The notes under the pieces are model-generated. The model made no database searches, was not told the DNA's origin, and worked only from the letters and a program-made list of their open reading frames with translations. A stretch of 34,674 nt of DNA, taken from contig NZ_NOVE01000040.1 in assembly GCF_002265625.1 (NCBI RefSeq), positions 1 to 34,674 of the forward strand. Reading direction: 5' to 3'. The translations under genes and the position numbers were made by a program. This DNA comes from Prevotella sp. 885. GTDB lineage: Bacteria; Bacteroidota; Bacteroidia; Bacteroidales; Bacteroidaceae. Below, piece after piece: positions 1 to 8,537 of the stretch (position 1 is its first letter; every line of letters starts with the position of its first letter).

Positions 1-1
1 T

Positions 2-190
2 CCTATAATTCTGATGATGCCGCTTCGCCTTAATTTGGCAGATAAGGACAGACGAGTTAATTTCAATTTTAAACAAAGATTGGAGGAAGGAAGACACCGT
101 CACATTAAGGAATGGACGGATGAAAACCTTTCTCCAAATTTGGTGGTCAAGCGCATCAATACTATAGGTAAAAAATGCGCAGGATTTTAA
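2..190 (+). CDS. C-terminal end of an unidentified protein (partial)
   Basis: An open frame enters from the left edge and ends at TAA 188-190, giving the last 62 residues of a protein that begins outside the window. The tail is basic and hydrophilic, with no membrane segment and no motif I recognise. It ends in a Lys-Lys-Cys-Ala-Gly-Phe stretch. A strong hairpin follows 17 nt later and the next gene converges on it, which fits a true gene end. The neighbouring UDP-glucose dehydrogenase might hint at a glycan context, but no function can be assigned. Confidence 0.5.
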   Translation, partial: PIILMMPLRLNLADKDRRVNFNFKQRLEEGRHRHIKEWTDENLSPNLVVKRINTIGKKCAGF

Positions 191-208
191 AGCGATTTTG
201 AACACCCT

Positions 209-260
209 ACCTTTCGGGTGTAATATCAAGCAAACCGTTTGATATTACACCCGAAAGGGT
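209..260. terminator. Long hairpin between convergent genes
   Basis: Arms 211-229 and 239-257 pair perfectly over 19 bp around a 9-nt loop, with one more C-G pair outside (210/258). It lies between a plus-strand gene ending at 190 and a minus-strand gene ending at 289, so it probably serves as a bidirectional terminator. The U-tract is weak on both sides, so it could alternatively be an mRNA-stabilising hairpin. Confidence 0.6.
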
Positions 261-288
261 ATAATTGTTATTAGAGAATTCTAAACTA

Positions 289-1401
289 TTACATATAACA
301 AAGTCCTGTGTTCAGGAGATTGTCTGTTGTGGTCTTTATGCGCAAGCGATACTTGTCGGCGTAATAGACATTCATTATTCGGCGTGCCTCGAAGGGTGAT
401 GGGGTGAGAGCGAGAGCTACGTGTCCCATTGTGCGTCGCAGATTTAGCTCCACGCACGGATGGAGGAGGAAGCCTTCGCCTTCCTTACGTGCCACCGCCA
501 TCATGTCGATGCCGAAAGCACCTGCGTAAACTCCCTTAAACTGCGGAGCGAGGATAGACCGTATGTCGTCGCAGACCTTGTCCAAGAGCTGCATGTCCAC
601 ACAACGCGACAACATCTCACGCTTGTCTTTCTCCGTGGCACAGAGTCCACCCGTATAGGCTCCGCCGCTTGTGGCGAAAAGCGAAAGACCGCTATATGAC
701 ACCACGCCGTCTTTGTTGACACAGAACTCCATACCAAAATCGCACACCTTGGCGTAAAGCGGTTCCACCATTATGCCGCCCTGCTGACGGACAATGTTAG
801 CAGCCCAACCGGAGAGGCGGGCGTAATCGTCAGGAGTGCGGACATAGCGTACGCCTCTGCCGCTACTGCTCCACGGCGACTTAAGCACAGCCTGACAGCC
901 GTAACGCTCCACAGTCTCAGACACGCTCTCCATCGTCTCGCAATAACAGCTCTCCCCTACCAATCCATTATGGCTATTGACCAAGACGGGCAGCAACTCG
1001 CTTGCCGCAAACCTGCGGCTGCTCATCTGACGTACTGTGGAAAGCACTTCGTCCGACGGCATACAGCCGGCAAGTGCACCGTTGGCACGCAGGAGCTGAT
1101 CCTTAAGAGTGATGTCCCACCCCCAAGGATCGATAATAAGATTGTCAACGAAGGGCGTCAAGCCTTTAATGTCAGCCAACGACACGAAAGCCACGTCGTG
1201 CGCATATTTCCTGACATGGCGGACCGACTCTAATGCCGCAGCTACATCGTCCACAAGCACGAAGTCGCCTTCGTCAGCCCATAACGCAGGAAGAAAACCA
1301 AGATCGGCACGCATCTGCCTACCCGCATGAGGAGCCGTGAAGCGCTTCAGATTGGCAGCCAAGGCAATGTCGTGCTCAGGATTGAATATATGAAGCCTCA
1401 T
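289..1401 (-). CDS. ATP-grasp-like protein, translationally coupled to UDP-glucose dehydrogenase
   Basis: This 370-residue protein has no signal peptide. Residues 172-184 hold a Lys-Ser-Pro-Trp-Ser-Ser-Ser-Gly-Arg-Gly stretch like the nucleotide-binding loop of ATP-grasp enzymes. Residues 318-329 hold Glu-Leu-Asn-Leu-Arg followed by Thr-Met-Gly, resembling the metal-binding Glu/Asn and Arg near the end of the fold. ATP-grasp enzymes join a carboxylate to an amine or thiol through an acyl phosphate, but the substrate here is unknown. The ATG directly follows the TAA of the upstream UDP-glucose dehydrogenase (1402-1404), so the two are surely co-transcribed and probably translationally coupled. 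The family assignment rests on motifs only. Confidence 0.65.
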   Translation of the reverse strand: MRLHIFNPEHDIALAANLKRFTAPHAGRQMRADLGFLPALWADEGDFVLVDDVAAALESVRHVRKYAHDVAFVSLADIKGLTPFVDNLIIDPWGWDITLKDQLLRANGALAGCMPSDEVLSTVRQMSSRRFAASELLPVLVNSHNGLVGESCYCETMESVSETVERYGCQAVLKSPWSSSGRGVRYVRTPDDYARLSGWAANIVRQQGGIMVEPLYAKVCDFGMEFCVNKDGVVSYSGLSLFATSGGAYTGGLCATEKDKREMLSRCVDMQLLDKVCDDIRSILAPQFKGVYAGAFGIDMMAVARKEGEGFLLHPCVELNLRRTMGHVALALTPSPFEARRIMNVYYADKYRLRIKTTTDNLLNTGLCYM

Positions 1402-2676
1402 TTAGTCTCTCCTGAAAATATCTCTTGTGTAAACCTTATCCTTCACATCATCCAGACTGACATCGTAGCGGTTGGCGATGATGGCATTGCTGAGTCGCTT
1501 AAACTCGTCGAGGTCGCCTACGACACGGCTTCCGAAGAACGTGGTGCCGTCCTGAAGCGTCGGCTCATAGATGATGACCTGCGCTCCCTTAGCCTTGATG
1601 CGCTTCATGATGCCCTGAATGCTGCTCTGGCGGAAGTTGTCCGAATTGGATTTCATCGTGAGACGGTAAACACCGATGGTACACGGTTTCTCCTCGTCCG
1701 GATTCCAGTCGCCATGGTTATAATAGTCGTAATATCCAGCCTTGGCAAGCACGCGGTCCGCAATGAAATCCTTGCGTGTACGATTGCTCTCCACAATAGC
1801 CTCAATCAGATTCTCGGGCACGTCCTTATAGTTGGCAAGGAGCTGCTTCGTGTCCTTAGGCAGACAATAGCCGCCATATCCGAAAGACGGATTGTTATAT
1901 TGGTCGCCGATACGCGGGTCGAGGCTTACGCCCTTGATGATGGCCTGTGTGTCAAGCCCCTTCATCTCAGCGTAAGTATCAAGCTCATTGAAGTAGCTCA
2001 CACGCAATGCGAGGTAAGTATTGGCGAAGAGCTTCACAGCCTCAGCCTCGGTAAGTCCCATGAAGAGCGTGTCAACGTCCTCTTTCAGCGCACCTTCCTT
2101 CAGCAGGGCGGCAAACGTGCGTGCAGCCTCGTCAAGGCTGTCGGCATGGTCGGACAAGTCGGACGAAGGACGTCCTACGATGATGCGACTCGGGTAAAGA
2201 TTGTCGTACAGAGCCTTGCTCTCACGAAGGAATTCGGGCGAGAAGACAAGGCGAAGGTCTCTGCCATACTTTTCATAAAGTCCTGCGCAGTAACCCACGG
2301 GGATGGTGCTCTTTATCACCATCACGGCATTGGGATTCACTTCTCGCACGAGATTGATGACCTCCTCCACGTGAGAAGTGTCGAAGTAGTTCTTCACCGG
2401 ATCATAATTGGTAGGCGCGGCTATCACTACGAAGTCGGCATCGCTGTAAGCGTCGCGTCCGTCGAGTGTAGCTATGAGATTGAGCTGCTTCTCGGCAAGG
2501 TATTTCTCAATATAGTCGTCCTGTATGGGAGAAATACGATTATTGATTTTTTCCACCTTCTCGGCTATAACGTCCACAGCCTTGACCTGATGGTGCTGGG
2601 CAAGAAGCGTGGCAATGCTCATGCCCACATAACCGGTGCCAGCAACAGCCACCTTTATCTTTTTGAAGTCATTCAT
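1402..2676 (-). CDS. ugd: UDP-glucose 6-dehydrogenase
   Basis: It oxidises UDP-glucose to UDP-glucuronate with two NAD+, supplying precursors for capsule or other surface glycans in the cytoplasm. The 424-residue protein starts with a Rossmann dinucleotide loop (Val-Ala-Gly-Thr-Gly-Tyr-Val-Gly-Met, near residues 10-18) and has the family's catalytic Cys motif Gly-Gly-Tyr-Cys-Leu-Pro-Lys-Asp in the middle of the chain. The frame is open up to 2745, but the ATG at 2676 is preferred because the Rossmann strand starts a few residues later and a TATATTTG -7 box lies just upstream at 2703-2710. The ATP-grasp-like gene follows with no spacer. The length is normal for the class that includes WbpA/TuaD-like enzymes. 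Confidence 0.93.
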   Translation of the reverse strand: MNDFKKIKVAVAGTGYVGMSIATLLAQHHQVKAVDVIAEKVEKINNRISPIQDDYIEKYLAEKQLNLIATLDGRDAYSDADFVVIAAPTNYDPVKNYFDTSHVEEVINLVREVNPNAVMVIKSTIPVGYCAGLYEKYGRDLRLVFSPEFLRESKALYDNLYPSRIIVGRPSSDLSDHADSLDEAARTFAALLKEGALKEDVDTLFMGLTEAEAVKLFANTYLALRVSYFNELDTYAEMKGLDTQAIIKGVSLDPRIGDQYNNPSFGYGGYCLPKDTKQLLANYKDVPENLIEAIVESNRTRKDFIADRVLAKAGYYDYYNHGDWNPDEEKPCTIGVYRLTMKSNSDNFRQSSIQGIMKRIKAKGAQVIIYEPTLQDGTTFFGSRVVGDLDEFKRLSNAIIANRYDVSLDDVKDKVYTRDIFRRD

Positions 2677-2702
2677 GTTAGTCGGTTTTATTTTACGGAA
2701 AG

Positions 2703-2710
2703 CAAATATA
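2703..2710 (-). promoter_or_regulatory. Bacteroidetes -7 box upstream of ugd
   Basis: The minus strand reads TATATTTG, matching the TAnnTTTG consensus, 26 nt upstream of the ugd ATG. The -33 region is T-rich but has no exact TTTG at 19-20 nt. Confidence 0.55.
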
Positions 2711-2780
2711 CGCTTTTTCACCCGAATCGAAAAAGCGAAATGCAAAAAAACAAAAAAATATTAGATTTTGTAATATTGAG

Positions 2781-2811
2781 TTTGCAAATCCAAATTATAT
2801 TCATACCTTTG
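2781..2811 (+). promoter_or_regulatory. Bacteroidetes promoter for the AAA ATPase gene
   Basis: A TTTG -33 box (2781-2784) and a TACCTTTG -7 box (2804-2811) are separated by 19 nt, the optimal arrangement for the Bacteroidetes primary sigma factor. The ATG is 45 nt downstream. Confidence 0.8.
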
Positions 2812-2855
2812 CATAGTTTAAGAATTTATATAAAACAAAGAAAACGCAAGCAAGA

Positions 2856-4043
2856 ATGGAATCTTTCTTCAAGACCCACACTTACCTCGTCGAGCACATG
2901 ACGGCTTCCGTCAGGCGCACCTTGATGGACGAAATCGACTGGAACGACCGGTTGATTGGCATCAAGGGTTCGAGAGGCATCGGCAAGACCACCTTCTTGC
3001 TTCAATATGCTAAGGAAAACTTCGGACCGAGAGACCGCCGATGTCTTTACGTCAACATGAACAACTTCTACTTCCAAGGCCGTGGCATTGCCGACTTCGC
3101 ATCAGACTTTGCGGCTCAAGGAGGAAAAGTGTTGCTCATCGACCAGATTTTCAAGAAGCCGGACTGGAGCAATGAGTTGCGCACATGCTACAACCAATGC
3201 CCCAATCTGAAGATAGTCTTCACCGGATCGAGCGTGATGCGGCTGAAGGAGGAAAATCCTGAGCTGAAAGACATCGTAAAGAGCTATAACCTCCGCGGAT
3301 TCTCGTTCAGGGAATACGTAAACCTACAGACTGGAAACAACTTCCCCGTTCTTTCACTCAACGACATCATCAGACGCCACGCAGAAATAGCTGCCGAGAT
3401 AACGAGCAAGGCAGACATAGCGACGCTGTTCGGCGAGTATCTGCACCACGGATTCTATCCGTTCTTCCTCGAGCACCGCAACTTCGAGGAGAATCTGCTG
3501 AAGACGATGAACATGATGACGGAGGTGGACATTCTCTTCATCAAGCAGATAGAGCTGAAGTATCTGACGAAGATAAAGAAGCTGTTCTATCTTCTTGCCG
3601 TGGAAGGGCCGAAAGCCCCGAACATCAGCAATCTGGCTCAAGAGATTGAGACAAGCCGTGCAACGGTGATGAACTACATAAAATATCTCTCCGACGCACG
3701 CCTTATTAATATAATGTATCATCCGGGCGACGATTTCCCGAAGAAACCGTCAAAGGTGATGATGCACAACCCCAACCTCATGTATACCATCTATCCCTAC
3801 ATAGCTGACACGCAGGAGGTGATGGAGACTTTCCTTGTGAACGCCCTCTGGAAGGACCACGTCGTCAACCAGGGCAAGCAGGACGCCTGCTACATCATTG
3901 ACAACATGAGGAAGCTGAAGGTGGTGGACTATGCCAAGAGCCTGAAACTCCGCAACAATGCAGACACCACTTACGCCGTATACAACACCACGGAAGGCGG
4001 CAACGGACGCGTGCCGCTATGGATGTTCGGCATGACATACTGA
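2856..4043 (+). CDS. AAA-family ATPase with DUF4143-like C-terminus
   Basis: This 395-residue ATPase belongs to the group often annotated 'ATP-binding protein / DUF4143'. The Walker A loop Gly-Ser-Arg-Gly-Ile-Gly-Lys-Thr-Thr is at residues 38-46. The Walker B strand ends Leu-Leu-Ile-Asp96, and a Phe-Thr-Gly-Ser-Ser sensor-like strand follows. The residue after Asp96 is Gln, where this fold normally has the catalytic Glu. The second half contains a winged-helix-like segment (Ser-Arg-Ala-Thr-Val-Met-Asn-Tyr-Ile) and the DUF4143-type domain. Members are common in Bacteroidales in many copies and their biological role is poorly known. It is a single gene with its own promoter, and the next gene starts 105 nt later. 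Confidence 0.85.
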   Translation: MESFFKTHTYLVEHMTASVRRTLMDEIDWNDRLIGIKGSRGIGKTTFLLQYAKENFGPRDRRCLYVNMNNFYFQGRGIADFASDFAAQGGKVLLIDQIFKKPDWSNELRTCYNQCPNLKIVFTGSSVMRLKEENPELKDIVKSYNLRGFSFREYVNLQTGNNFPVLSLNDIIRRHAEIAAEITSKADIATLFGEYLHHGFYPFFLEHRNFEENLLKTMNMMTEVDILFIKQIELKYLTKIKKLFYLLAVEGPKAPNISNLAQEIETSRATVMNYIKYLSDARLINIMYHPGDDFPKKPSKVMMHNPNLMYTIYPYIADTQEVMETFLVNALWKDHVVNQGKQDACYIIDNMRKLKVVDYAKSLKLRNNADTTYAVYNTTEGGNGRVPLWMFGMTY

Positions 4044-4148
4044 GAACCACAAAAAGCCTGACCCCTTGCGGTTCTCACAAAAGCCGCATCGGAAAAGGAA
4101 AGAAAAATAAAGAAACAACTATACATTAACATTTTATTTAAAAACAAA

Positions 4149-7100
4149 ATGGCTAAAGAAAAAAAGTTTATCACTTGTGATGGTAACACAGCTGCCGCTC
4201 ATGTAAGCTATATGTTTACTGAGGTTGCTGCCATCTACCCTATCACTCCGTCATCACCGATGGCAGAGCATGTAGATGAATGGGCTGCCAAAGGTCGTAA
4301 GAACCTTTTCGGTCAGAAGGTCTCTATCCAGGAGATGGAGTCGGAAGGCGGCGCAGCTGGTGCATTGCACGGTTCGCTTCAGGCAGGTGCCCTGACATCA
4401 ACATACACTGCTTCGCAGGGTCTGTTGCTTATGATTCCTAACATGTACAAGATTGCAGGCGAGCTGCTTCCTTGCGTGTTCAACGTTTCGGCACGTACAC
4501 TGGCATCACACTCACTTTGTATCTTTGGTGACCATCAGGACGTTATGGCTTGCCGTCAGACAGGCTTCGCTATGTTCTGCTCTGGTTCTGTACAGGAAGT
4601 TATGGACCTCTCTGCAGTTCCTCACCTCGCTACTCTCGAGACACAGGTTCCGTTTATCAACTTCTTCGACGGTTTCCGCACATCTCACGAGTATCACAAG
4701 ATCGAGGAGATGGACATGGAAGACATCCGTCCGCTCGTAAATCAGGAATACATCAAGCGTTTCCGCGACCGTGCCCTCACTCCTGAGCGCCCTGTTACAC
4801 GCGGTACTGCTGAGAACCCTGAGACATTCTTCACACACCGTGAGGCTTGCAACGAGTACTACGACCGCATCCCTGAGGTAGTGGAGAAGTACTGCCAGGA
4901 GATGACTAAGATCACAGGTCGCGAGTATCACCTCTTCAACTACTACGGAGCTGAGGACGCTGAGAACGTAATCATCCTCATGGGTTCTGCTACAGAGCCT
5001 GCACGTGAGGCTATCGACTACCTCAACAAGCAGGGCAAGAAGGTAGGTATGGTTGCTGTTCACCTCTATCGTCCGTTCTCTGTTGACTTCCTTAAGAAGA
5101 CTCTTCCCGCTACTGTTAAGCGCATCGCTGTGCTTGACCGCACTAAGGAGCCGGGTGCTGAGGGCGAACCTCTGTACCTCGACGTTAAGTCAGCTCTCTA
5201 CAACGACGAGCGCAAGCCGCTTATCGTTGGTGGCCGTTACGGTCTCGGTTCTTCAGATACAACTCCTGCTAAGATCGTTGCTGTATTCAAGAACCTCGAG
5301 CTTCCGCAGCCTAAGAACCACTTCACAGTGGGCATCGTTGACGACGTTACATTCACATCACTTCCTGAGGAGGAAGAGATCCCGATGGGTGGCGACGACC
5401 TGTTCGAGGCTAAGTTCTACGGACTCGGTGCTGACGGTACTGTAGGTGCTAACAAGAACTCAGTACAGATTATCGGTAACAACACCAACAAGTACTGCCA
5501 GGCTTACTTCTCTTACGACTCAAAGAAGTCAGGTGGTTTCACTTGCTCACACCTCCGTTTCGGCGACAGCCCCATCCACAGCGCATACCAGGTAAATACT
5601 CCTAACTTCGTGGCTTGCCACGTTCAGGCTTACCTCCACATGTATGACGTTACACGTGGTCTTCGCAAGAACGGCTTCTTCCTGTTGAACACTATCTTCG
5701 ACGGTGAGGAACTCGTAAACTTCATTCCTAACAAGGTTAAGCGTTACTTCGCTCAGAACAACATCACAGTTTACTATATCAACGCCACTAAGATTGCTCA
5801 GGAGATTGGTCTCGGCAACCGTACCAACACCATCCTCCAGTCTGCATTCTTCCGCATCACAGAGGTAATTCCTTTGGATCTCGCAGTAGAGCAGATGAAG
5901 GCATTCATCGTTAAGTCTTACTCAAAGAAGGGTCAGGACGTTGTTGACAAGAACTTCGCAGCCGTTGACCGCGGTGGTGAGTACAAGCAGCTCACTGTTG
6001 ATCCGGCATGGGCTAACCTCGAGGACGAGGCTCAGAAGGAAGACAACGCTCCCGCATTCGTTAAGGAGCTCGTTCGTCCTATCAACGGCCAGGCTGGTGA
6101 CTTGCTGAAGGTTTCTGACTTCGTTAAGCACAACACCGTGGACGGTACATGGGAGAACGGTACTTCTGCATTCGAGAAGCGTGGTGTAGAGGCATTCGTT
6201 CCGGTATGGAACGTTGAGAACTGTATCCAGTGTAACAAGTGTTCATTCGTTTGTCCTCACGCTGCCATCCGTCCGTTCGTTCTTACAGACGAGGAGCTCG
6301 CTGGCATCGAGGGTCTCGAGACTCAGGAAATCAAGGCTCCGGCTGCTCTGAAGGGCATGCACTTCCGCATTGAGACTTCTGTACTCGACTGTCTTGGCTG
6401 CGGCAACTGTGCCGACGTTTGCCCGGGCAAGAAGAACAAGGAGACAGGTGAGCTTGAGAAGGCTCTCAAGATGGTTCCGTTCAACGTTGACGCAGAGGAC
6501 ATGCAGAAGGAAGCACAGAACTGGGAGTACCTCGTTCACAACGTTGCTTCTAAGCAGGATCTCGTAGACATCAAGCAGAGCCCGAAGAACTCTCAGTTCG
6601 CTCAGCCTCTGTTCGAGTTCTCTGGCGCTTGCTCTGGTTGCGGTGAGACTCCGTACGTTAAGCTCATCTCTCAGCTCTTCGGTGACCGCCAGATGATTGC
6701 CAACGCTACTGGTTGTTCTTCTATCTACTCAGCTTCTATCCCGTCAACACCTTACACAAAGAACGCTAAGGGTCAGGGTCCGGCATTCGACAACTCATTG
6801 TTCGAGGACTTCTGCGAGTTCGGTCTTGGTATGGTACTCGGTAACAAGAAGATGAAGGAGCGCATCTGCCACCTCCTCGAAGAGGCTAAGGCTGACGAGC
6901 ACGTTCCTGCAGAGTTTGTTGCTGCTGCTGACAACTGGATGGCTAACATGAACGACTCTGAGGGTTCAAAGAAGGCTGCTGCAGAGCTGAAGCCGCTCAT
7001 CGCTGCTGGTGCAGAGAAGGGTTGCCCGGTTTGCTCAGAGCTCAAGACTCTCGACCACTACCTCGTAAAGCGCAGCCAGTGGATTATCGGTGGCGACGGT

Positions 7101-7745
7101 GCTTCTTACGATATCGGTTACGGCGGTCTCGACCACGTATTGGCTTCTGGTGAGGACGTTAACATCCTCGTACTCGATACTGAGGTTTACTCTAACACTG
7201 GTGGTCAGTCATCTAAGTCAACTCCGCTCGGTGCTATCGCACAGTTCGCTGCTCAGGGCAAGCGAATCCGTAAGAAGGACCTCGGCTTGATGCAGACAAC
7301 ATACGGCTACATCTACGTAGCTCAGGTGGCTATGGGTGCTGACAACGCTCAGACTCTGAAGGCTATCCGTGAGGCAGAGGCTTATCCTGGACCGTCTCTC
7401 GTTATCGCTTACGCTCCGTGTATCAACCACGGTCTGAAGCGTAAGGGCGGTATGGGTCGCTCACAGAACGAGGAGAAGCTCGCTGTTGACTGCGGTTACT
7501 GGCACCTCTGGCGCTTCAACCCGCTGTTGGCTGACGAGGGCAAGAACCCGTTCACACTCGACTCTAAGGCTCCGAAGTGGGAAGACTTCCGCGACTTCCT
7601 CCTTGGTGAGGTTCGTTATCTGTCAGTACAGAAGGCATTCCCGAAGGAGGCTGACGAACTCTTCACACAGGCTGAGAAGATGGCTAAGCTCCGCTATCAG
7701 ACCTACGTTCGCAAGAGCCAGGAGGACTGGAGCGAGCAGCTCTAA
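4149..7745 (+). CDS. nifJ: Pyruvate:ferredoxin (flavodoxin) oxidoreductase
   Basis: This enzyme reversibly oxidises pyruvate to acetyl-CoA and CO2, passing electrons to ferredoxin or flavodoxin, and is central to energy metabolism in anaerobes. The 1198-residue chain is the full-length fused homodimeric type. The N-terminal pyrimidine-binding domain is followed by a second transketolase-like domain. A ferredoxin insert then carries two CxxCxxCxxxCP clusters (Cys-Ile-Gln-Cys-Asn-Lys-Cys and Cys-Leu-Gly-Cys-Gly-Asn-Cys), followed by Cys-Ser-Gly-Cys-Gly-Glu. The C-terminal thiamine-diphosphate domain has Gly-Asp-Gly-Ala-Ser-Tyr-Asp and Ser-Asn-Thr-Gly-Gly-Gln. Codons are strongly biased to GCT, GTT, TCT, CTC and AAG, unlike the neighbours, as expected for a very highly expressed gene. 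A strong terminator follows. Confidence 0.97.
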   Translation: MAKEKKFITCDGNTAAAHVSYMFTEVAAIYPITPSSPMAEHVDEWAAKGRKNLFGQKVSIQEMESEGGAAGALHGSLQAGALTSTYTASQGLLLMIPNMYKIAGELLPCVFNVSARTLASHSLCIFGDHQDVMACRQTGFAMFCSGSVQEVMDLSAVPHLATLETQVPFINFFDGFRTSHEYHKIEEMDMEDIRPLVNQEYIKRFRDRALTPERPVTRGTAENPETFFTHREACNEYYDRIPEVVEKYCQEMTKITGREYHLFNYYGAEDAENVIILMGSATEPAREAIDYLNKQGKKVGMVAVHLYRPFSVDFLKKTLPATVKRIAVLDRTKEPGAEGEPLYLDVKSALYNDERKPLIVGGRYGLGSSDTTPAKIVAVFKNLELPQPKNHFTVGIVDDVTFTSLPEEEEIPMGGDDLFEAKFYGLGADGTVGANKNSVQIIGNNTNKYCQAYFSYDSKKSGGFTCSHLRFGDSPIHSAYQVNTPNFVACHVQAYLHMYDVTRGLRKNGFFLLNTIFDGEELVNFIPNKVKRYFAQNNITVYYINATKIAQEIGLGNRTNTILQSAFFRITEVIPLDLAVEQMKAFIVKSYSKKGQDVVDKNFAAVDRGGEYKQLTVDPAWANLEDEAQKEDNAPAFVKELVRPINGQAGDLLKVSDFVKHNTVDGTWENGTSAFEKRGVEAFVPVWNVENCIQCNKCSFVCPHAAIRPFVLTDEELAGIEGLETQEIKAPAALKGMHFRIETSVLDCLGCGNCADVCPGKKNKETGELEKALKMVPFNVDAEDMQKEAQNWEYLVHNVASKQDLVDIKQSPKNSQFAQPLFEFSGACSGCGETPYVKLISQLFGDRQMIANATGCSSIYSASIPSTPYTKNAKGQGPAFDNSLFEDFCEFGLGMVLGNKKMKERICHLLEEAKADEHVPAEFVAAADNWMANMNDSEGSKKAAAELKPLIAAGAEKGCPVCSELKTLDHYLVKRSQWIIGGDGASYDIGYGGLDHVLASGEDVNILVLDTEVYSNTGGQSSKSTPLGAIAQFAAQGKRIRKKDLGLMQTTYGYIYVAQVAMGADNAQTLKAIREAEAYPGPSLVIAYAPCINHGLKRKGGMGRSQNEEKLAVDCGYWHLWRFNPLLADEGKNPFTLDSKAPKWEDFRDFLLGEVRYLSVQKAFPKEADELFTQAEKMAKLRYQTYVRKSQEDWSEQL

Positions 7746-7775
7746 TAAGCAATATTAATACAATTAATCTATAAG

Positions 7776-7822
7776 AAACGGCAACATTGAATAATACAGA
7801 TATTCGATGTTGCCGTTTTTTA
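7776..7822 (+). terminator. Rho-independent terminator after nifJ
   Basis: A 12-bp stem (7776-7787 with 7807-7818) is extended inward by a G-U pair and 5 more bp (7789-7793 with 7801-7805). It is followed by a run of T from 7816. Confidence 0.9.
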
Positions 7823-7869
7823 CAGATATACATTATTATATATATAGGTAGATAAAATCATATAGGATA

Positions 7870-8394
7870 ATGAACGAGACAATTAAAACTCTTGAGACAC
7901 GCCGTAGCGTGCGCTGCTTTGACGCAGAAAGAATGCCGTCTGAGGAGATGATAAAGCAGATTGTAGAGGCTGGCGAGTATGCACCTACGGGTAGAGGAAA
8001 GCAGTCGCCACGCATTGTAGTGGTTACCAACAAGCAGACACGCGACCTTCTCTCCTCTCTTAACGCACGTGTGATGGGCGTGGAGAGCGATCCTTTCTAT
8101 GGCGCACCGGTCATTCTGCTTGTACTCGCAGACCGCGAACGTCCCACATACATTTATGACGGTTCGCTCGTGATGGGCAATCTGATGAATGCCGCTCACT
8201 CTTTAGGACTTGGCAGCTGCTGGATTCATCGCGCCAAGGAGATTTTCGATTCGGAAGAAGGCAAGGCTCTGCTGAAGGAATGGGGCATCGAAGGCAACTA
8301 TGAAGGCATCGGACACGTGGCTCTCGGTTACGCAAAGGGCGATGTAAGAGAAGCAATGCCAAGAAAAGAAGACTATGCTGTTTGGGTAAGATAA
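7870..8394 (+). CDS. Nitroreductase family protein
   Basis: This 174-residue FMN-dependent oxidoreductase of the nitroreductase fold starts with the family signature Arg-Arg-Ser-Val-Arg (residues 11-15), which contacts FMN phosphate. A Tyr-Ala-Pro-Thr-Gly-Arg-Gly-Lys-Gln segment follows, with the typical Gly-Ser-Cys-Trp-Ile and Gly-His-Val-Ala-Leu-Gly-Tyr stretches further on. Such enzymes reduce nitroaromatics, quinones or flavins with NAD(P)H in the cytoplasm, and the physiological substrate cannot be read from sequence. It is a single gene flanked by terminators. Confidence 0.88.
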   Translation: MNETIKTLETRRSVRCFDAERMPSEEMIKQIVEAGEYAPTGRGKQSPRIVVVTNKQTRDLLSSLNARVMGVESDPFYGAPVILLVLADRERPTYIYDGSLVMGNLMNAAHSLGLGSCWIHRAKEIFDSEEGKALLKEWGIEGNYEGIGHVALGYAKGDVREAMPRKEDYAVWVR

Positions 8395-8403
8395 GGCCAT
8401 AAA

Positions 8404-8490
8404 AAAAGACAACAAAAGCAACATATAACTACAAATACGACATCAATATTATGTTGTATTGAGCTTATAATGTTGCTTTTGTTGTCTTTT
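8404..8490. terminator. Bidirectional nested hairpin terminator
   Basis: A perfect 21-bp outer stem (8404-8424 with 8470-8490) encloses a second hairpin (AATACGACAT / ATGTTGTATT with one G-U pair, around 8434-8460). The outer stem begins with A4 preceded by more A and ends with T4, so it can terminate both the nitroreductase (plus) and the convergent esterase gene (minus). Confidence 0.85.
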
Positions 8491-8537
8491 ATTATTCTGT
8501 TTAGTTTGCCTTCACTATGACATCAGCTTTAAGATAG

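Noticed and set aside
1327..2901. 524-codon open frame on the plus strand
   Set aside because: It lies antisense to ugd and the ATP-grasp-like gene, has no recognisable domain, and reflects codon bias of the real genes on the opposite strand.
4041..4077. 8-bp hairpin at the end of the AAA ATPase gene as terminator
   Set aside because: The stem is short, the loop is 21 nt, and no T-tract follows.
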